From Mxb001 sp044360385 (GTDB lineage Bacteria > Actinomycetota > Actinomycetes > S36-B12), in assembly GCA_044360385.1 (NCBI GenBank), contig JBIKKK010000038.1:1-14734 (forward strand): 14,734 nt of DNA, written 5' to 3'. Positions 13,509-14,734 of the stretch are shown one piece after another. The stretch's first letter is position 1. Each line of letters starts with the position of its first letter. A program made the position numbers and the translations under genes. The notes beneath the pieces were generated by a model, which was not told the DNA's origin, made no database searches, and worked only from the letters and a program-made list of their open reading frames with translations.

Positions 13509-14710
13509 ACGGAGACCTCCTCGTGATGGGGGTGAAGGCGCACGAGTGGCTGACCGGGAGAGACCGGGTCGCCATCTTCGACGATCCACTCGACGACAGT
13601 GCCGCCGTGCGGCGCGGTGACCTCGACGGTGTCGCGCAGATTGCTCACGCGGCCGATCTCCGCTGAGTGCGGCAGCGGATCGCCAACGCCGATCGTGGGA
13701 TCCGCGCGATGGAAGATGCCCTTCATGGGGGCAACGACGAGGCGCCAGGTGGGTGCCTGGTCAAGGGGGCTGGGGCCGCCGTGTCGGGCCACGAGGTCCC
13801 AGGCGGCATCGAGGTCGTCGGGGGTGTTGAGCGCGAGTGCCTCGACCCCGGGGAGGGCGCGCTTCGCCAGACCCGTGAGCGTGCCTGCGGGTGGGATCTC
13901 AATGAGTCCCGTCACTCCGAGGTCAGCCATGGTGGCCATGCACAGGTCCCATCGGACCGGCCTGCTCACCTGTGCGACGAGTCGTGCCAGCACATCGCGA
14001 CCGTCGTGGACGACGCGCCCGTCGGCGTTGGAGAGAAGATGGATGCGCGGATCGTGCGTGGACATCGAGCGCGAGTGGCGCGCGAGGATATCTACGGCGG
14101 GCGCCATGTAGTCGGTGTGGAACGCACCCGCGACTTGCAGAGGTCGCACGCGTGCCTTCTCCGGGGGCGCATCCGCAAACGCGGCGAGTGCCTCGAGTGC
14201 GCCGGCCACGACGATCTGACCTGCGCCGTTGATGTTGGCCGCGGTGAGACCGAGTGCGGTAGCTGCGGACACGACCTCGTCGGCATCGCCTCCGAGCACG
14301 GCGCTCATGCCCGTCGGAGTCATGGCCGCGGCCTGGGCCATGGCACGTCCGCGTTCGCGCACGAAGACCATCGCCTGCTCAGCGGTGAGGACGCCCGCGG
14401 CGGCCGCAGCGGTGATCTCCCCGACGCTGTGGCCCGCACCGACGGCGACGCGGGTGAAGGCCTCGGCGGGGTGAGGGAAGAGGGAGAGCAGGGTCACGAG
14501 TCCAGCGCCGACCAGGAGGGGCTGGGCGATGGCGGTGTCGCGAATGGTGTCGGCATCGGAACGGGTGCCGTGCTCGATGAGGTCGACGCCGCTCACGACC
14601 GAGAGCCAGTCGAGGCGGGCCTCGACTCCGGGCACCTCGAGCCACGGGGTGAGGAAGCCGGGAGCCTGAGCTCCTTGTCCGGGGGCGACAACGACCAGCA
14701 CGGGCGTCAC
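13505..14710 (-). CDS. fabD: Malonyl-CoA:ACP transacylase fused to a C-terminal biotinyl/lipoyl-like domain lacking the acceptor lysine
   Basis: This 401-residue protein is about 90 longer than a typical FabD. Residues 1-305 are the transacylase that loads malonyl onto ACP: VAPGQGAQ, nucleophile S95 in GHSVGEI, malonyl-binding R120 (RERGRAM), catalytic H198 (GAFHTDYM) and EIPPAGTLTGLAKR. After a short linker (about 306-320), residues 321-396 follow the layout of a biotin carrier domain: VVAPMKGIFHR, then GVGDPLP, then GGTVVEWIVEDGDPVSPGQPL. The lysine of the usual EAMK turn is R359 (SNLRDTVEV), 11 residues before GGTVV, exactly where the lysine sits in E. coli BCCP. The domain should therefore not be biotinylated or lipoylated. 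The frame is unbroken. The start is GTG 14710, with only a weak ribosome site. The transacylase call is very secure; the role of the added domain is unknown. Confidence 0.92.
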   Translation of the reverse strand: MTPVLVVVAPGQGAQAPGFLTPWLEVPGVEARLDWLSVVSGVDLIEHGTRSDADTIRDTAIAQPLLVGAGLVTLLSLFPHPAEAFTRVAVGAGHSVGEITAAAAAGVLTAEQAMVFVRERGRAMAQAAAMTPTGMSAVLGGDADEVVSAATALGLTAANINGAGQIVVAGALEALAAFADAPPEKARVRPLQVAGAFHTDYMAPAVDILARHSRSMSTHDPRIHLLSNADGRVVHDGRDVLARLVAQVSRPVRWDLCMATMADLGVTGLIEIPPAGTLTGLAKRALPGVEALALNTPDDLDAAWDLVARHGGPSPLDQAPTWRLVVAPMKGIFHRADPTIGVGDPLPHSAEIGRVSNLRDTVEVTAPHGGTVVEWIVEDGDPVSPGQPLVRLHPHHEEVSV

Positions 14711-14734
14711 TCTCTCGCGACGTGGGGGCGCGGA
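14707..14734 (-). CDS. Possible 3' end of the gene upstream of fabD (rest outside window)
   Basis: On the - strand a frame enters from the right edge and would read PRPHVARE before a TGA at 14709-14707. That TGA overlaps the fabD GTG by 4 bp, as at several other junctions here. In streptomycetes a PucR-type regulator (FasR) precedes fabD, but eight residues cannot identify anything. Chance is quite possible. Confidence 0.25.

Noticed and set aside
13509..13589. 27-codon N-terminal extension of FabH
   Set aside because: It lies entirely within fabD in another frame and lacks a good ribosome site. ATG 13508 has GAGGAGG and makes the normal FabH length.
1..14734. CRISPR arrays, insertion sequences, phage genes, tRNA or rRNA genes
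   Set aside because: I looked for regularly spaced repeats, transposase-like frames, terminal repeats and RNA gene landmarks and saw none. The only tandem repeat is the contiguous 36 bp pair, which has no spacers.

Overview
This is a high-GC window with dense coding, short or overlapping gene junctions and many GTG starts. It has a stand-alone FAS II cluster, acyl-CoA carboxylases of the actinobacterial two-subunit type, a DUF3145 gene and what looks like the end of a CysS/MshC-type ligase. Together these point to an actinomycete. FabH and a discrete AcpP make a mycolic-acid bacterium relying on FAS I less likely. I cannot name a genus.

Left half, + strand (1-7271): the 3' end of a cysteinyl-tRNA-synthetase/MshC-like gene overlaps a TetR regulator. 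A perfect 8+8 bp inverted repeat follows, and then a leucine/branched-chain acyl-CoA catabolic operon. The operon order is carboxyltransferase (MCC beta), biotin carboxylase with biotin carrier (MCC alpha), HMG-CoA lyase and acyl-CoA dehydrogenase, all coupled by 1-4 bp overlaps. An enoyl-CoA hydratase follows after 69 bp. With that hydratase acting on 3-methylglutaconyl-CoA, the set would cover isovaleryl-CoA to acetyl-CoA plus acetoacetate.

Middle (7276-9557): bioY (biotin uptake, - strand) and a DUF3145 gene (+ strand) diverge from a 233 bp spacer. The spacer holds two identical 36 bp tandem units, each able to fold into a stem-loop. A homocysteine S-methyltransferase-type gene (- strand) converges on DUF3145.

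Right half, - strand (9598-14734): a fatty-acid synthesis operon, transcribed right to left: fabD, fabH, acpP, fabF, accD. The FabD is unusual. Its acyltransferase domain continues into a C-terminal domain with the layout of a biotin carboxyl carrier domain, but the biotinylated lysine position is an arginine (R359).

A common thread is biotin-dependent carboxylation: a catabolic carboxylase, a biotin transporter, an anabolic carboxyltransferase, and a malonyl-CoA transferase carrying a non-biotinylatable carrier-like domain. The strongest candidate for something undescribed is the FabD fusion. The palindromic tandem repeats between bioY and DUF3145 come second.
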